A stretch of DNA of 64,000 bases from positions 62,001-126,000 of the forward strand of contig LJCV01000177.1 in NCBI GenBank assembly GCA_001298575.1, read 5' to 3'. The notes beneath the pieces are model-generated. The model was not told the origin of the DNA, searched no databases, and saw only the letters and a list, made by a program, of their open reading frames with translations. The DNA is from Actinobacteria bacterium OK074. Lineage in GTDB: Bacteria > Actinomycetota > Actinomycetes > Streptomycetales > Streptomycetaceae. Positions within the stretch are counted from its first letter, which is position 1. Every line of letters starts with the position of its first letter. Of the stretch, positions 1-7,478 are shown one piece after another. Position numbers and translations under genes: made by a program.

Positions 1-12
1 GTACCCCGTGGC

Positions 13-960
13 TCAGCCGCGGCGGGCCTGCGCGTACTCCTGGGCGTGCCGCAGGGTCGTCGTGCTGTTGGTGCTCAACGCCTTGTGGACGAACTCGCGG
101 GCGTCGGCGACGGTCGCGCCGGCGCCGAGCACCCGCTCCACCGCCTCCGGCGCGATGACGACGGTGTGCCGCGAGGTCACGTCGACGCCCCCGCCCGCCG
201 GGACCACGCTCCAGCAGCCGGTGTGCGCGCTCATCAGGGCGGGCACGACGGTCTGCTTGTAGACGATCCGGTCGCGCCCGAACACGATCCGGACGGACTC
301 GGTGGTGTGCACCGAACCGTCCGCCGTCTTGGTGTCCATGGCCATCACCTGCACGCCGGGCGCGTCCTCCGTCAGGTCGAGCCGGGTGACGTGCGGCAGG
401 CGGTCGGGCCAGAGGTCGGCGCGGTAGAGGAAGGAGAAGACGTCCGCGCCGGCACCGGCCACGTGCACGGTGTCGTCGAAGGTGAACATGAGGTCGTCCA
501 GCTGCCCGGCCCGTTCCGCGACGGCCCGGATCCCCGCCAGTTCGGCCTCGCTGTTGCGGTCGAGGGCGGCGTTGATCCACTCCACGCCCGCCGGGTCGTC
601 GTCCACCGCGGCGAAGTCGTGGTACAGCTCCAGCAGGGAGCCGGTCGCGCTGACCGGGGTCACCGTCCACTTGCCGCCCATGGTGGCGACGGGCGGCTGC
701 GAGACCTCCTGGCGGAAGCCGACGGTCATCCGCCACGGGTCCGGGTCGCGCCGCGAGATCCAGTTCTTGACCTCGCCGTTGGCCAGCGCCCAGATGTGGA
801 TGCGCTCGGTGGTGTCGCTCTTCTCCAGGTACTCGACGTGCAGGTTGGGGGTGAAGAACTGGGGCCAGCGGGTGACGTCGGCGACGATCTCGTACACCAG
901 CTCGGCGGGTGCCTGGACGTGCGTGCGGTGCAGGGTGCGGTGCTGCGTGGGTACGGACAC
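13..960 (-). CDS. Aromatase/cyclase of a type II polyketide synthase (two SRPBCC domains)
   Basis: A 315-residue protein with two tandem START/SRPBCC folds (about residues 5-150 and 160-310). This is the didomain aromatase/cyclase layout, which closes and aromatises the first ring of the nascent polyketide on the ACP. The N-terminal half opens with the typical run THVQAPAELVYEIVADVTRW and the second half repeats the pattern near VHVAGAGADVFSFLYRADLWPDRLPHV (split here only as landmarks). GTG start at 960 with a GGAGGGG ribosome site. It is the last gene of the minus-strand run cyclase, TE, KS-alpha, KS-beta, ACP, ARO/CYC, so it acts cytosolically on the product of the minimal PKS just upstream. 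The cluster probably continues left of the window. Family assignment is firm; ring regiochemistry cannot be read from the sequence. Confidence 0.9.
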   Translation of the reverse strand: MSVPTQHRTLHRTHVQAPAELVYEIVADVTRWPQFFTPNLHVEYLEKSDTTERIHIWALANGEVKNWISRRDPDPWRMTVGFRQEVSQPPVATMGGKWTVTPVSATGSLLELYHDFAAVDDDPAGVEWINAALDRNSEAELAGIRAVAERAGQLDDLMFTFDDTVHVAGAGADVFSFLYRADLWPDRLPHVTRLDLTEDAPGVQVMAMDTKTADGSVHTTESVRIVFGRDRIVYKQTVVPALMSAHTGCWSVVPAGGGVDVTSRHTVVIAPEAVERVLGAGATVADAREFVHKALSTNSTTTLRHAQEYAQARRG

Positions 961-1057
961 GGGGTCCCCTCCGGTTCTGGTCGTGCGCCAGGAGCGGCCG
1001 GGGGTCCGCCCGAAGGCGTGGGGTTCGGGCGGACCGTCCGTCGGCCGCGGTCGTGGT

Positions 1058-1321
1058 TCAGCTGTCGGCGCCGGCCGACAGGCTCTCGTTGATGAAGGCG
1101 AGCAGCAGCCGGGGCGTGTGGGCCTCGGCCGCGGCGTCGTCGGACATCCGGATGTCGTAGTCCTGCTCGATACGGCCGGTGGTCTGCAACACCGCGAGCG
1201 AGTCGTAGCCGAGGTCGGTGAACGGGACGTCCAGCACGTCGCCGTCCAGGTCCGTCCCCTCCGCCTCTCCCGCGCAGTCGCGCAGCAGGGTGATGAGCTC
1301 GTGCAACGTCATTTCCGCCAT
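1058..1321 (-). CDS. Acyl carrier protein of type II PKS
   Basis: An 87-residue ACP, the usual size. The phosphopantetheine attachment site is DLGYDSLAVLQ, with Ser as the modified residue. It carries the growing poly-beta-ketone chain between the KS-alpha/KS-beta dimer and the cyclases. The open frame extends upstream to 1396, but the ATG at 1321 gives the family-typical N-terminus (MAEMTLHELITLL) and is preceded by AGAGGGG, so it is chosen. It lies between the KS-beta gene and the aromatase/cyclase in the canonical minimal-PKS order, and is most likely cotranscribed with them. Confidence 0.93.
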   Translation of the reverse strand: MAEMTLHELITLLRDCAGEAEGTDLDGDVLDVPFTDLGYDSLAVLQTTGRIEQDYDIRMSDDAAAEAHTPRLLLAFINESLSAGADS

Positions 1322-1426
1322 GGCAGGACCCCTCTTGGTCAGCTCGTCGGTCAACTCGTCGGTCAGCTCGGTCTGGTGTGGCCGGCCGGCGCGCACGCCG
1401 TCCGGTGGCCGCGGGGCGGCCGGTGG

Positions 1427-2671
1427 TCATCGCACGGCGGTCACCACCGCCGCGGCGTTGAATCCCCCGTATCCGCGGGCCAGTACGAGCGCGGTACGCA
1501 CCGGGCGGTACCGGACCTCGGTGACCAGGTCGATCGCGCAGGACGCGGCCGGCCGTTCGACGTTCGCCGTCGGCGGGACGGCCCCGTCCCTGATGGCCAG
1601 CAGGGCCGCCGCCAGGTCGAGCGAGGCACCGCCCGCGGCCAGCCGCCCGGTCATGGACTTCGGCGCGGTCACGGGTACGCCGTCGCCGAGGACCGCGCGG
1701 ATCGCCGCCGCCTCCTGCCGGTCCAGCTCGGGCACCCCGGCCGCGTCGGCGAACACCACGTCCACGTCCGCGGCCACCGCTCCGGCCCGCTCCGCCGCCG
1801 TCTCGGCCGCCCGGCGCAGCCCCGGTTCCCCGCCGCGGCCGGGGGCCGGGTCGAAGGTCGCCGCGTAGCCCGCCAGTGCCCCGTACCTGCGCGCACCGCG
1901 CTCCCGGGCGGTGCGGGCGTCCTCCAGCACGAGGATCGCGCCGCCCTCACCGGGTACGTGTCCGTCGGCGTCGTCGGCGAAGGGCAGGTAGGCGCGGGCC
2001 GGATCGGCGCGGGTGCTCAGGCGCCCGCCGGCCAGCTGCGCGGTCCAGCCCCAGGGGCAGAGGGCGCCGTCCACCCCGCCGGTGACCATCAGGCGGGCGC
2101 CCCTGCGCAGTTGGCGGCCGGCCTGGGCGACCGCGTCGAGACCGCCGGCCTGCTCGGTGACCAGCACGCCGCTGGGGCCGCGCAGTCCGTGCCGGATGGA
2201 GATCTGTCCGCTGTTCACGGCGTAGAACCAGGCGAAGGACTGGTACGCGCTGACGTACCGGCCGCCCTTGCCCCACAGCGCCTCCAGCTCCCGCTGGCCG
2301 AACTCGAAGCCGCCCGCCGAGGCGGCGGTCACCACTCCCGCGGCGTAGGGCGGCAGTTCGGCCGGGTCGACCCCGGCGTCGTCCAGTGCCTCGGCCGCGG
2401 CGGTGAGGGCCAGTCGCGTCATGTGGTCGGTCTGCGGGATCAGCCGGCCGGGCAGGTGGGCGGCCGGGTCGAACTCCGGCACCTCCCCGGCGAGCGTGGC
2501 CGGGTACCGGGACCCGTCGAAGCGGGTCAGCGGCCGGATGCCGCTGCGGCCGGCGAGGGTGGCCGACCACCAGGGCGCCACGCCCAGTCCGTTGGGCGCG
2601 GCCACGCCGATCCCGGTGAAGACCGGCGCGTGCTCCCCCGGTTCCCCCTTCATACGGCGTTCCCCCTTCAC
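1427..2671 (-). CDS. Ketosynthase chain length factor (KS-beta)
   Basis: A beta-ketoacyl synthase homologue of 414 residues in which the catalytic Cys is replaced by Gln (motif [10 protein letters not shown]). This is the signature of KS-beta/chain length factors, which dimerise with KS-alpha, help generate the primer by malonyl decarboxylation and set chain length. A GTG at 2671-2669 overlaps the TGA of KS-alpha (GTGA), the translational coupling expected for this heterodimer. An ATG at 2653 with an AAGGGGG site is the alternative start, giving 408 residues. The C-terminal KS half ([18 protein letters not shown]) is intact. The product class cannot be predicted without comparing the chain-length gate residues. 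Confidence 0.93.
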   Translation of the reverse strand: MKGERRMKGEPGEHAPVFTGIGVAAPNGLGVAPWWSATLAGRSGIRPLTRFDGSRYPATLAGEVPEFDPAAHLPGRLIPQTDHMTRLALTAAAEALDDAGVDPAELPPYAAGVVTAASAGGFEFGQRELEALWGKGGRYVSAYQSFAWFYAVNSGQISIRHGLRGPSGVLVTEQAGGLDAVAQAGRQLRRGARLMVTGGVDGALCPWGWTAQLAGGRLSTRADPARAYLPFADDADGHVPGEGGAILVLEDARTARERGARRYGALAGYAATFDPAPGRGGEPGLRRAAETAAERAGAVAADVDVVFADAAGVPELDRQEAAAIRAVLGDGVPVTAPKSMTGRLAAGGASLDLAAALLAIRDGAVPPTANVERPAASCAIDLVTEVRYRPVRTALVLARGYGGFNAAAVVTAVR

Positions 2672-3951
2672 GCGGCCCTGCCCTCGCGCCGGTGTCCCGG
2701 CCGGGTGAGGACCATGGCGCTCTGGAACCCGCCGAAGCCGCTGCCCACGCTGAGCACGGCGTCCACGCGTGCCTCCCGGGCGGTGATCGGGGTGTAGTCC
2801 AGGTCGCACTCCGGGTCCGGTTCGTGCAGGTTGGCGGTCGGCGGGATGACGCCGTGCTCGATCGCCAGCGCCGAGGCGGCGATCTCCAGCGAGCCGATGG
2901 CGCCGAGGGAGTGCCCGATCATGGACTTGATCGAGCTGATGGGAACGCGGTACGCGTGCTCGCCCAGGCTCCGTTTGAACGCGGCCGTCTCGTGCCGGTC
3001 GTTCTGTTTGGTGCCCGAACCGTGCGCGTTGACGTAGTCGACGCCGGCGCCGTCCAGTTCGGCCTCGGCCAGGGCGCCCCGGATCGCCTCCGCCATCTCC
3101 TTGCCGTCCGCGCGCAGGCCGGTCATATGGAAGGCGTTGCTGCGGGAGACGAACCCGGCGATCTCGGCGTAGGCGTGGGCGCCCCGGGCGCGGGCGGCCG
3201 TCAGCTCCTCCAGGACGAACACGGCGGCGCCCTCGCCCAGCACGAAGCCGTTGCGGGTGCGGTCGAACGGCCGGGAGGCGTGGGCGGCGTCGTCGTTGCG
3301 CGGGGAGGTGGCCTTGATGGCGTCGAAGCAGGCGACCGAGATCGGCGAGATCGGGGCGTCGGTGGCACCGGCGATCATGACGTCGGCGCTGCCCTCCCGG
3401 ATCAGTTCGGCCGCGTACCCGACCGCGTCCAGGCCGGAGGTGCACCCGGTGGACACCACGCTCGAAGGCCCCTGGGCGCCGACGGTCCACGCCACCTCGG
3501 CGGCGAAGGAACTGGGCACGAAGTAGTCGAAGAGGTGGGCGACGGCGTACTCGTAATCCACGTGCCACTTGGCGCCCGCGTCGCTCACCACCGCGTACTC
3601 GCGGTCCAGGCCCATGGTGGCGCCCACCGCGCTGCCGATGGTGACGCCGGTGCGGAACGGGTCGAGGTCCTCCGGTGTCAGCCCGCTGTCGGCCAGCGCC
3701 TCGTGGGCGCTGACCACGGCGAACTGCGCCGCCCGGTCCATGCGCCGGATCTCCTGCGGGGTCAGGCCGGAGGCCACCGGGTCGAAGTCGGCCTCGGCCG
3801 CGATGCGCGAGCGGAAGGAGGAGGCGTCGAAGAGCGTGATCGGGCGGGTCGCGGTGCGCCCGTCGGTCAGCAGCGACCAGAACTGCTTCGTCCCGCCGCT
3901 GCCGCCCGGGGCGACGACGCCGATGCCGGTGATGACCACGCGCCGGCTCAT
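2668..3951 (-). CDS. Beta-ketoacyl synthase, KS-alpha subunit of minimal type II PKS
   Basis: A 427-residue condensing enzyme, normal length for KS-alpha. The active-site Cys lies in [12 protein letters not shown], with the partner histidines in VNAHGSGT and [11 protein letters not shown]. It performs the iterative decarboxylative Claisen condensations on ACP-bound malonyl units. The open frame reaches 4056, but the ATG at 3951 gives the conserved start [17 protein letters not shown] and has GGGGAGCG upstream. Its stop overlaps the KS-beta start. The preceding thioesterase ends 120 bp upstream, so the two halves of the operon could be joined or separately initiated. Very high confidence in function; product unknown. 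Confidence 0.96.
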   Translation of the reverse strand: MSRRVVITGIGVVAPGGSGGTKQFWSLLTDGRTATRPITLFDASSFRSRIAAEADFDPVASGLTPQEIRRMDRAAQFAVVSAHEALADSGLTPEDLDPFRTGVTIGSAVGATMGLDREYAVVSDAGAKWHVDYEYAVAHLFDYFVPSSFAAEVAWTVGAQGPSSVVSTGCTSGLDAVGYAAELIREGSADVMIAGATDAPISPISVACFDAIKATSPRNDDAAHASRPFDRTRNGFVLGEGAAVFVLEELTAARARGAHAYAEIAGFVSRSNAFHMTGLRADGKEMAEAIRGALAEAELDGAGVDYVNAHGSGTKQNDRHETAAFKRSLGEHAYRVPISSIKSMIGHSLGAIGSLEIAASALAIEHGVIPPTANLHEPDPECDLDYTPITAREARVDAVLSVGSGFGGFQSAMVLTRPGHRREGRAA

Positions 3952-4071
3952 CGCGCTCCCCGTGTCCGCGACCGGGCTGCCCGGGTGTGCCGGGTGCGCT
4001 GTTTCTTCACGACGCTTCCTCCCTGTGGGCTCTGTTCGTTTCCTCGTGGCTCCCACGGTCCGCCGATCACC

Positions 4072-4815
4072 TCAAGTGCTGCTCGACTCGGGCCGGACCG
4101 TCCGGACGAGGCCGGGCAGCACGTCCCGCAGCAGCGCCGGGAGGGCGGGGTCGCGGACGAAGAAGTGGCCGCCCGGCAGCGTCAGGAACCGGAAGCCCGC
4201 GGGCGCGTAGCGACGCCACCGGGCGACCAGGGGGGCGGGCGCGATGGTGTCCGCCCGCCCGGCCACGGCCAGCATCGGGCAGCTCAGCGCGGAGTCCGCG
4301 CGGGCCCGCAGCGCCCGGGCCAGCAGCAGGTCGTCCCGCAGCGTCGGCAGCACCCTGCGCCGCCACATGCCGCCCTCCGCCGCCGCGGCCACCGGCGGCA
4401 GCACCCCGCGCGCCACCAGCCAGGGCAGCAACTCGGCGTCCGGGGGCAGGCGTTCGGGCAGCAGCGGGGAGGGGAGGTGCGGCGGCGGCAGCGCCCCCAC
4501 CGCGACCGCGTCCGGGCCCGGCGCGCCGGCCTCGTCCAGCGCCCGGGCGAGGGTGTACGCCACCATGCCGCCGAGGCTGTGGCCGTAGAAGGCGTACGGG
4601 CGGTCGAGCAACGGCCCGAGCCGCGCGGTCAGTTCGGCGACCAGTTGTTCGGCGCCGGTGATCCGGGGTTCACGCGCCCGGGTGTCCCGCCCCGGCAGCA
4701 GTACGGGCACCACCTCGACGGCGGCGCCGAACACGCGTTGCCAGGCCGCGAAGCAGGACACCCCGGCGCCCGCGTGGTGGAAGCAGAAGAGCCGTGCCGC
4801 GGGACCGCCGCTCAC
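4072..4815 (-). CDS. Type II thioesterase (alpha/beta hydrolase)
   Basis: A 247-residue discrete thioesterase of the editing (TEII) family. It begins with the conserved LFCFHHAGAGVSCFAAW region, the nucleophile Ser is in YGHSLGGMVAY, an Asp is in AGRADTIAP and the His in LPGGHFF, so the triad is complete. Such enzymes remove aberrant acyl groups from carrier proteins. The GTG at 4815 overlaps the TGA of the upstream cyclase gene (GTGA), so translation is coupled; a longer frame to 5919 is not needed. A TEII is less usual in type II PKS clusters than in modular PKS or NRPS clusters, which may point to starter-unit editing or release chemistry. Confidence 0.9.
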   Translation of the reverse strand: MSGGPAARLFCFHHAGAGVSCFAAWQRVFGAAVEVVPVLLPGRDTRAREPRITGAEQLVAELTARLGPLLDRPYAFYGHSLGGMVAYTLARALDEAGAPGPDAVAVGALPPPHLPSPLLPERLPPDAELLPWLVARGVLPPVAAAAEGGMWRRRVLPTLRDDLLLARALRARADSALSCPMLAVAGRADTIAPAPLVARWRRYAPAGFRFLTLPGGHFFVRDPALPALLRDVLPGLVRTVRPESSST

Positions 4816-5585
4816 TCGTCCACCAGCGCGACCGCCCGGGTCCAGCCCGCCCCCGCGCCGGCGATCTTCACCGGGAAGCAGGCGACCCGGAAGCCGTACG
4901 GCTCCGCCAGCGCGTCGAGGGCCGTGAGCCGTTCGATCTGGCAGTACTCGCGGCGCCGCCCGGCGAAGTGCGCGGGCCACAGCACCGAAGGGTCGCCGGT
5001 CTCCCGGTAGCGCGCGATCATGTGGCCGAAGGGGGCGTCCAGGCTCCACGCGTCCGTACCGATCACCCGTACGCCCAGGTCCAGCAGGTGGTCGACGGCC
5101 GCGCCGTCCAGCCCGGCGAACTCGCTGAAGTACGCGGGCGTTCCGGCGTGCCGGGAGGCGCCGGTGTGCAGGAGGACGATGTCCAGCGGGCGGGGCCGGT
5201 GCCCGATCCGCTTCAGCTCGCGCTCGATCCGGTCCACGCCGATGACGCCGACACCGGCGTCCCGCACGTCGAGCACCATCCCGGGGCGCAGGAACCAGTC
5301 GAGCGGCATCTGGTCGATGTTCCGGGGGGTCCCGTACTCGCCCGCCGAGCCGTAGTGCGAGGGCGCGTCCACGTGGGTTCCGGTGTGGCTGGTGAGGGTC
5401 AGGGTGTCGAGCGAGAGGAGTTCGCCGCCGGGCAGGCAGGCCGGATCGAATTCCAGGCCGAAGTGCTCGCGCATCTCCTCGCTCATGTGGACGGCGCCCT
5501 CGGCCGGCGTCATGATCTCGTGCCTGACGGGGTCCGGCTCCCAGCCGTCGGCGTCGATGGGCGATGACAGGTCGACGATGCGCAA
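4812..5585 (-). CDS. Cyclase family protein (kynurenine formamidase/PF04199-like fold)
   Basis: A 257-residue member of the metal-dependent cyclase/formamidase family. The diagnostic metal-binding motif HTGTHVDAPSHYG is at about residues 68-80. Relatives in several aromatic polyketide clusters catalyse late ring closure, while others are arylformamidases or isatin hydrolases. Position at the head of the type II PKS operon favours a ring-cyclase role here. The start is a TTG at 5585 giving MRIVDLSSPIDADGW, preceded by GGGAAGTGG. It is the first gene after a divergent promoter region (5586-5778) and is coupled to the thioesterase through a GTGA junction. Substrate is inferred from context only. 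Confidence 0.85.
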   Translation of the reverse strand: MRIVDLSSPIDADGWEPDPVRHEIMTPAEGAVHMSEEMREHFGLEFDPACLPGGELLSLDTLTLTSHTGTHVDAPSHYGSAGEYGTPRNIDQMPLDWFLRPGMVLDVRDAGVGVIGVDRIERELKRIGHRPRPLDIVLLHTGASRHAGTPAYFSEFAGLDGAAVDHLLDLGVRVIGTDAWSLDAPFGHMIARYRETGDPSVLWPAHFAGRRREYCQIERLTALDALAEPYGFRVACFPVKIAGAGAGWTRAVALVDE

Positions 5586-5778
5586 GGTGTGCCCACTTCC
5601 CGTGTCCCGGGTCCTGCCCTCGGTTCGGCGGACCGCTGGGACAGCACTGTGCGGGCGCCACCTGGATTACGGATCGAGGCCGGACGGACGTCGCGGCCCC
5701 GCCCGGTCCGGCGGGGCTCGACACGCGCTTGAGCGGAGCCCGGCTCAATGGCTGCCACCTGGGACGACGGGAGGGCGC

Positions 5779-6030
5779 ATGAGGGTACCGAGGGTGCTGA
5801 GGGCGGTGTGGCAGGCGTGCCAGTTCTACGGTGCCGCGGTCGGCGGAATCGGGGTACCCGGACTGTGGCCGGAGGCCGCGGAACCCGGCCGGGACGGCGC
5901 CGGACCCGCCCCGGGCCATCCGGAGCGGCTCTGCCCGGAGCGCCCGCTGAGCGCGGCCGAGGCCGCTCTCGCGCGAGAGCTGGCGGACGAGGACGGCCGC
6001 CCCCGCTTCCGCCGCGACCAGTACCGATGA
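5779..6030 (+). CDS. DUF6059 family small protein
   Basis: An 83-residue basic-to-neutral protein starting MRVPRVLRAVWQACQFYGAA and ending in a GHPERL...PLSAAE.ALARELADED block. I recognise this arrangement from the small DUF6059 proteins often placed next to Streptomyces regulatory or biosynthetic loci; their function is not known. The ATG at 5779 has GGAGGG just upstream. It is transcribed away from the polyketide operon, sharing the 190-bp intergenic region. There is no signal peptide, but the N-terminal hydrophobic/amphipathic stretch could associate with membrane. Confidence 0.7.
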   Translation: MRVPRVLRAVWQACQFYGAAVGGIGVPGLWPEAAEPGRDGAGPAPGHPERLCPERPLSAAEAALARELADEDGRPRFRRDQYR

Positions 6031-6067
6031 CCGCGCCGCCCGGGCCGGCGTCGATCCCGCCCGAACC

Positions 6068-6421
6068 TCAGTCGGGAGCCTCGGCCGGTGTCGTGGTCAG
6101 GGTGAAGGCCCGGTCGAGGCCCACGATGTGGATCAGTCTGCGGATGGTGGGGTGGGGGCAGACGAGGGTCAGGTGTCCGCCGCGTTCCTCGACACGTCGG
6201 CGGGTGCGGCACAGCAGGCCCAGGCCGGAGCAGTCCAGGAAGGTGACCGGGCCGAGATCGACCACCACGTCGAGGTTCGGGCGGGCGGTGGCCGCGTCCA
6301 GCCGGGCGGTGGCGGGAAGGACGACAGCCAGGTCGATCGCGCCGCGCAGTTGGACGACGGTTCGTCCTTCTGTCTCGTAGACGCGGATCTGCTGGGCGGG
6401 AGAAGTCGGCTCCGGGGACAT
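6068..6421 (-). CDS. STAS-domain anti-sigma factor antagonist
   Basis: A 117-residue SpoIIAA/RsbV-like protein. The phosphorylatable serine sits in the classic FLDCSGLGLL loop (compare D-S/C-S-G in SpoIIAA). Unphosphorylated proteins of this family sequester a kinase/anti-sigma factor of the RsbW type and so free an alternative sigma factor. The ATG at 6421 is chosen over the longer frame (to 6547) because of an ACGGAG site 8 nt upstream and the loss of family similarity further out. No sigma factor gene is adjacent; an RsbW-like ATPase occurs at 31007-31480 but need not be its partner. Confidence 0.88.
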   Translation of the reverse strand: MSPEPTSPAQQIRVYETEGRTVVQLRGAIDLAVVLPATARLDAATARPNLDVVVDLGPVTFLDCSGLGLLCRTRRRVEERGGHLTLVCPHPTIRRLIHIVGLDRAFTLTTTPAEAPD

Positions 6422-6547
6422 CGCGGCATCTCCGTGAGGTGGCTGGATGCCCGCCTCCATGCGAAGCGGGCGACAATGGAGGTGCACAGCCACCGGGAGC
6501 AGGGGTGGCGGCGGGGGCGACTCTAGGCCGACCCGGGTCAGGAACAA

Positions 6548-6863
6548 GCCGACCCTTCGAACAGAAACGCTTCACCGCGGAGGAGGTTCCGTCATTCGGG
6601 TGTAATTTCGCGAATATCCTTGATGAGGAGCCCAGAGGGTGCAATCAGGCCAGGCATCGGACCGCGAACCGGACCGCGAACCGGACCGGGAATCAGACCG
6701 GGAACCAGACCGGCCAGCCACTCCGGAAGCAGCCGCTCCGGAGGGTGTCGGCCGTGAGTCCGGGCGCCCGGCGGCCGCTTCGGCTCCGCACCGGCCGGTC
6801 CCGGCCCCGCATCCGCCGTTCCCCTCCCCGCACCGGCCCGTCCCGTTCGGCTACGCTCGCGGT
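6548..6863. other. Intergenic region between the STAS and CheB-like genes
   Basis: About 316 bp with an AT-rich stretch near 6599-6622 that probably holds promoter elements. It is followed by a good GAGGAG site at 6625-6630 and a GTG at 6639 in frame with the CheB-like gene. Translation from 6639 would add 75 residues rich in Asp-Arg-Glu-Pro repeats, but third-position GC falls well below that of the neighbours, so I treat it as leader or an optional N-terminal tail. Confidence 0.5.
6661..6713 (+). repeat. 12-bp tandem repeat (unit GAACCGGACCGC, about 4.5 copies)
   Basis: Degenerate tandem copies of a 12-bp unit. Read in the frame of the downstream CheB-like gene they encode repeated Asp-Arg-Glu-Pro. 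Copies diverge toward the 3' side (GGGAATCAGACC, GGGAACCAGACC). Confidence 0.75.
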
Positions 6864-7463
6864 GTGCCGAGCGACCAGTCGCCCGCGGATCACTACAGCA
6901 TCGTCGCCGTCGCGTCGTCCGCGGGCGGCATCCAAGCGCTGAGCGCGCTGCTCGGGGCGCTGGGCCCCGAACTGCCCGTGCCCGTCCTGCTGGTCCAGCA
7001 TCTCGACCCCCGGCACCGGACGGTGCTCGCCGAGGTGCTCGCGCGCCGGACCGCGCTGCGGGTCAAGCTCGCGGAGGCGGAGGAGCACGTGCGGCCCGGC
7101 ACCGTCTACATCGCCCCTCCCGACCGGCACCTCCTCGTCGACGCCGACGGCGGCCTGAGCCTGTCCAGCAGTGAACTCGTCCACTTCGTACGCCCCTCCG
7201 CCGACCTCCTCTTCGAATCGGTCGCCGGTGCCTACGGGGCGGAGGCCATCGCCTGCGTGCTCACCGGGACCGGCCGGGACGGCGCCATGGGCGTCGACGC
7301 CGTCAAGTCCCGCGGCGGTACGGTGATCGTCCAGGATCCGCGGACCGCGGAGTTCACGGGGATGCCGCAGTCGGCGGTGGACACGGGGGCGGTGGACTTC
7401 GTGCTACCTCTTGAGGAGATCGCCGCGGTCGTACGCGGACTTGTCGAGGCCAAGAGGCAGTGA
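6864..7463 (+). CDS. CheB-type methylesterase domain protein
   Basis: A 199-residue stand-alone CheB catalytic domain. The nucleophile Ser lies in VASSAGGIQAL, His in LLVQHLDPRH and Asp in LTGTGRDGAMG, so the esterase triad is present. There is no receiver domain. Classical CheB removes methyl groups from chemoreceptor glutamates. Here it stands 15 bp upstream of a CheR-PAS fusion with no chemoreceptor, CheA, CheW or flagellar genes in view, so the pair probably works in another signalling route. The GTG at 6864 begins just before the domain; a GTG at 6639 with GAGGAG would give 274 residues with a DREP-repeat tail, and both remain possible. Confidence 0.85.
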   Translation: MPSDQSPADHYSIVAVASSAGGIQALSALLGALGPELPVPVLLVQHLDPRHRTVLAEVLARRTALRVKLAEAEEHVRPGTVYIAPPDRHLLVDADGGLSLSSSELVHFVRPSADLLFESVAGAYGAEAIACVLTGTGRDGAMGVDAVKSRGGTVIVQDPRTAEFTGMPQSAVDTGAVDFVLPLEEIAAVVRGLVEAKRQ

Positions 7464-7478
7464 TGGGCTGATGCTCTG

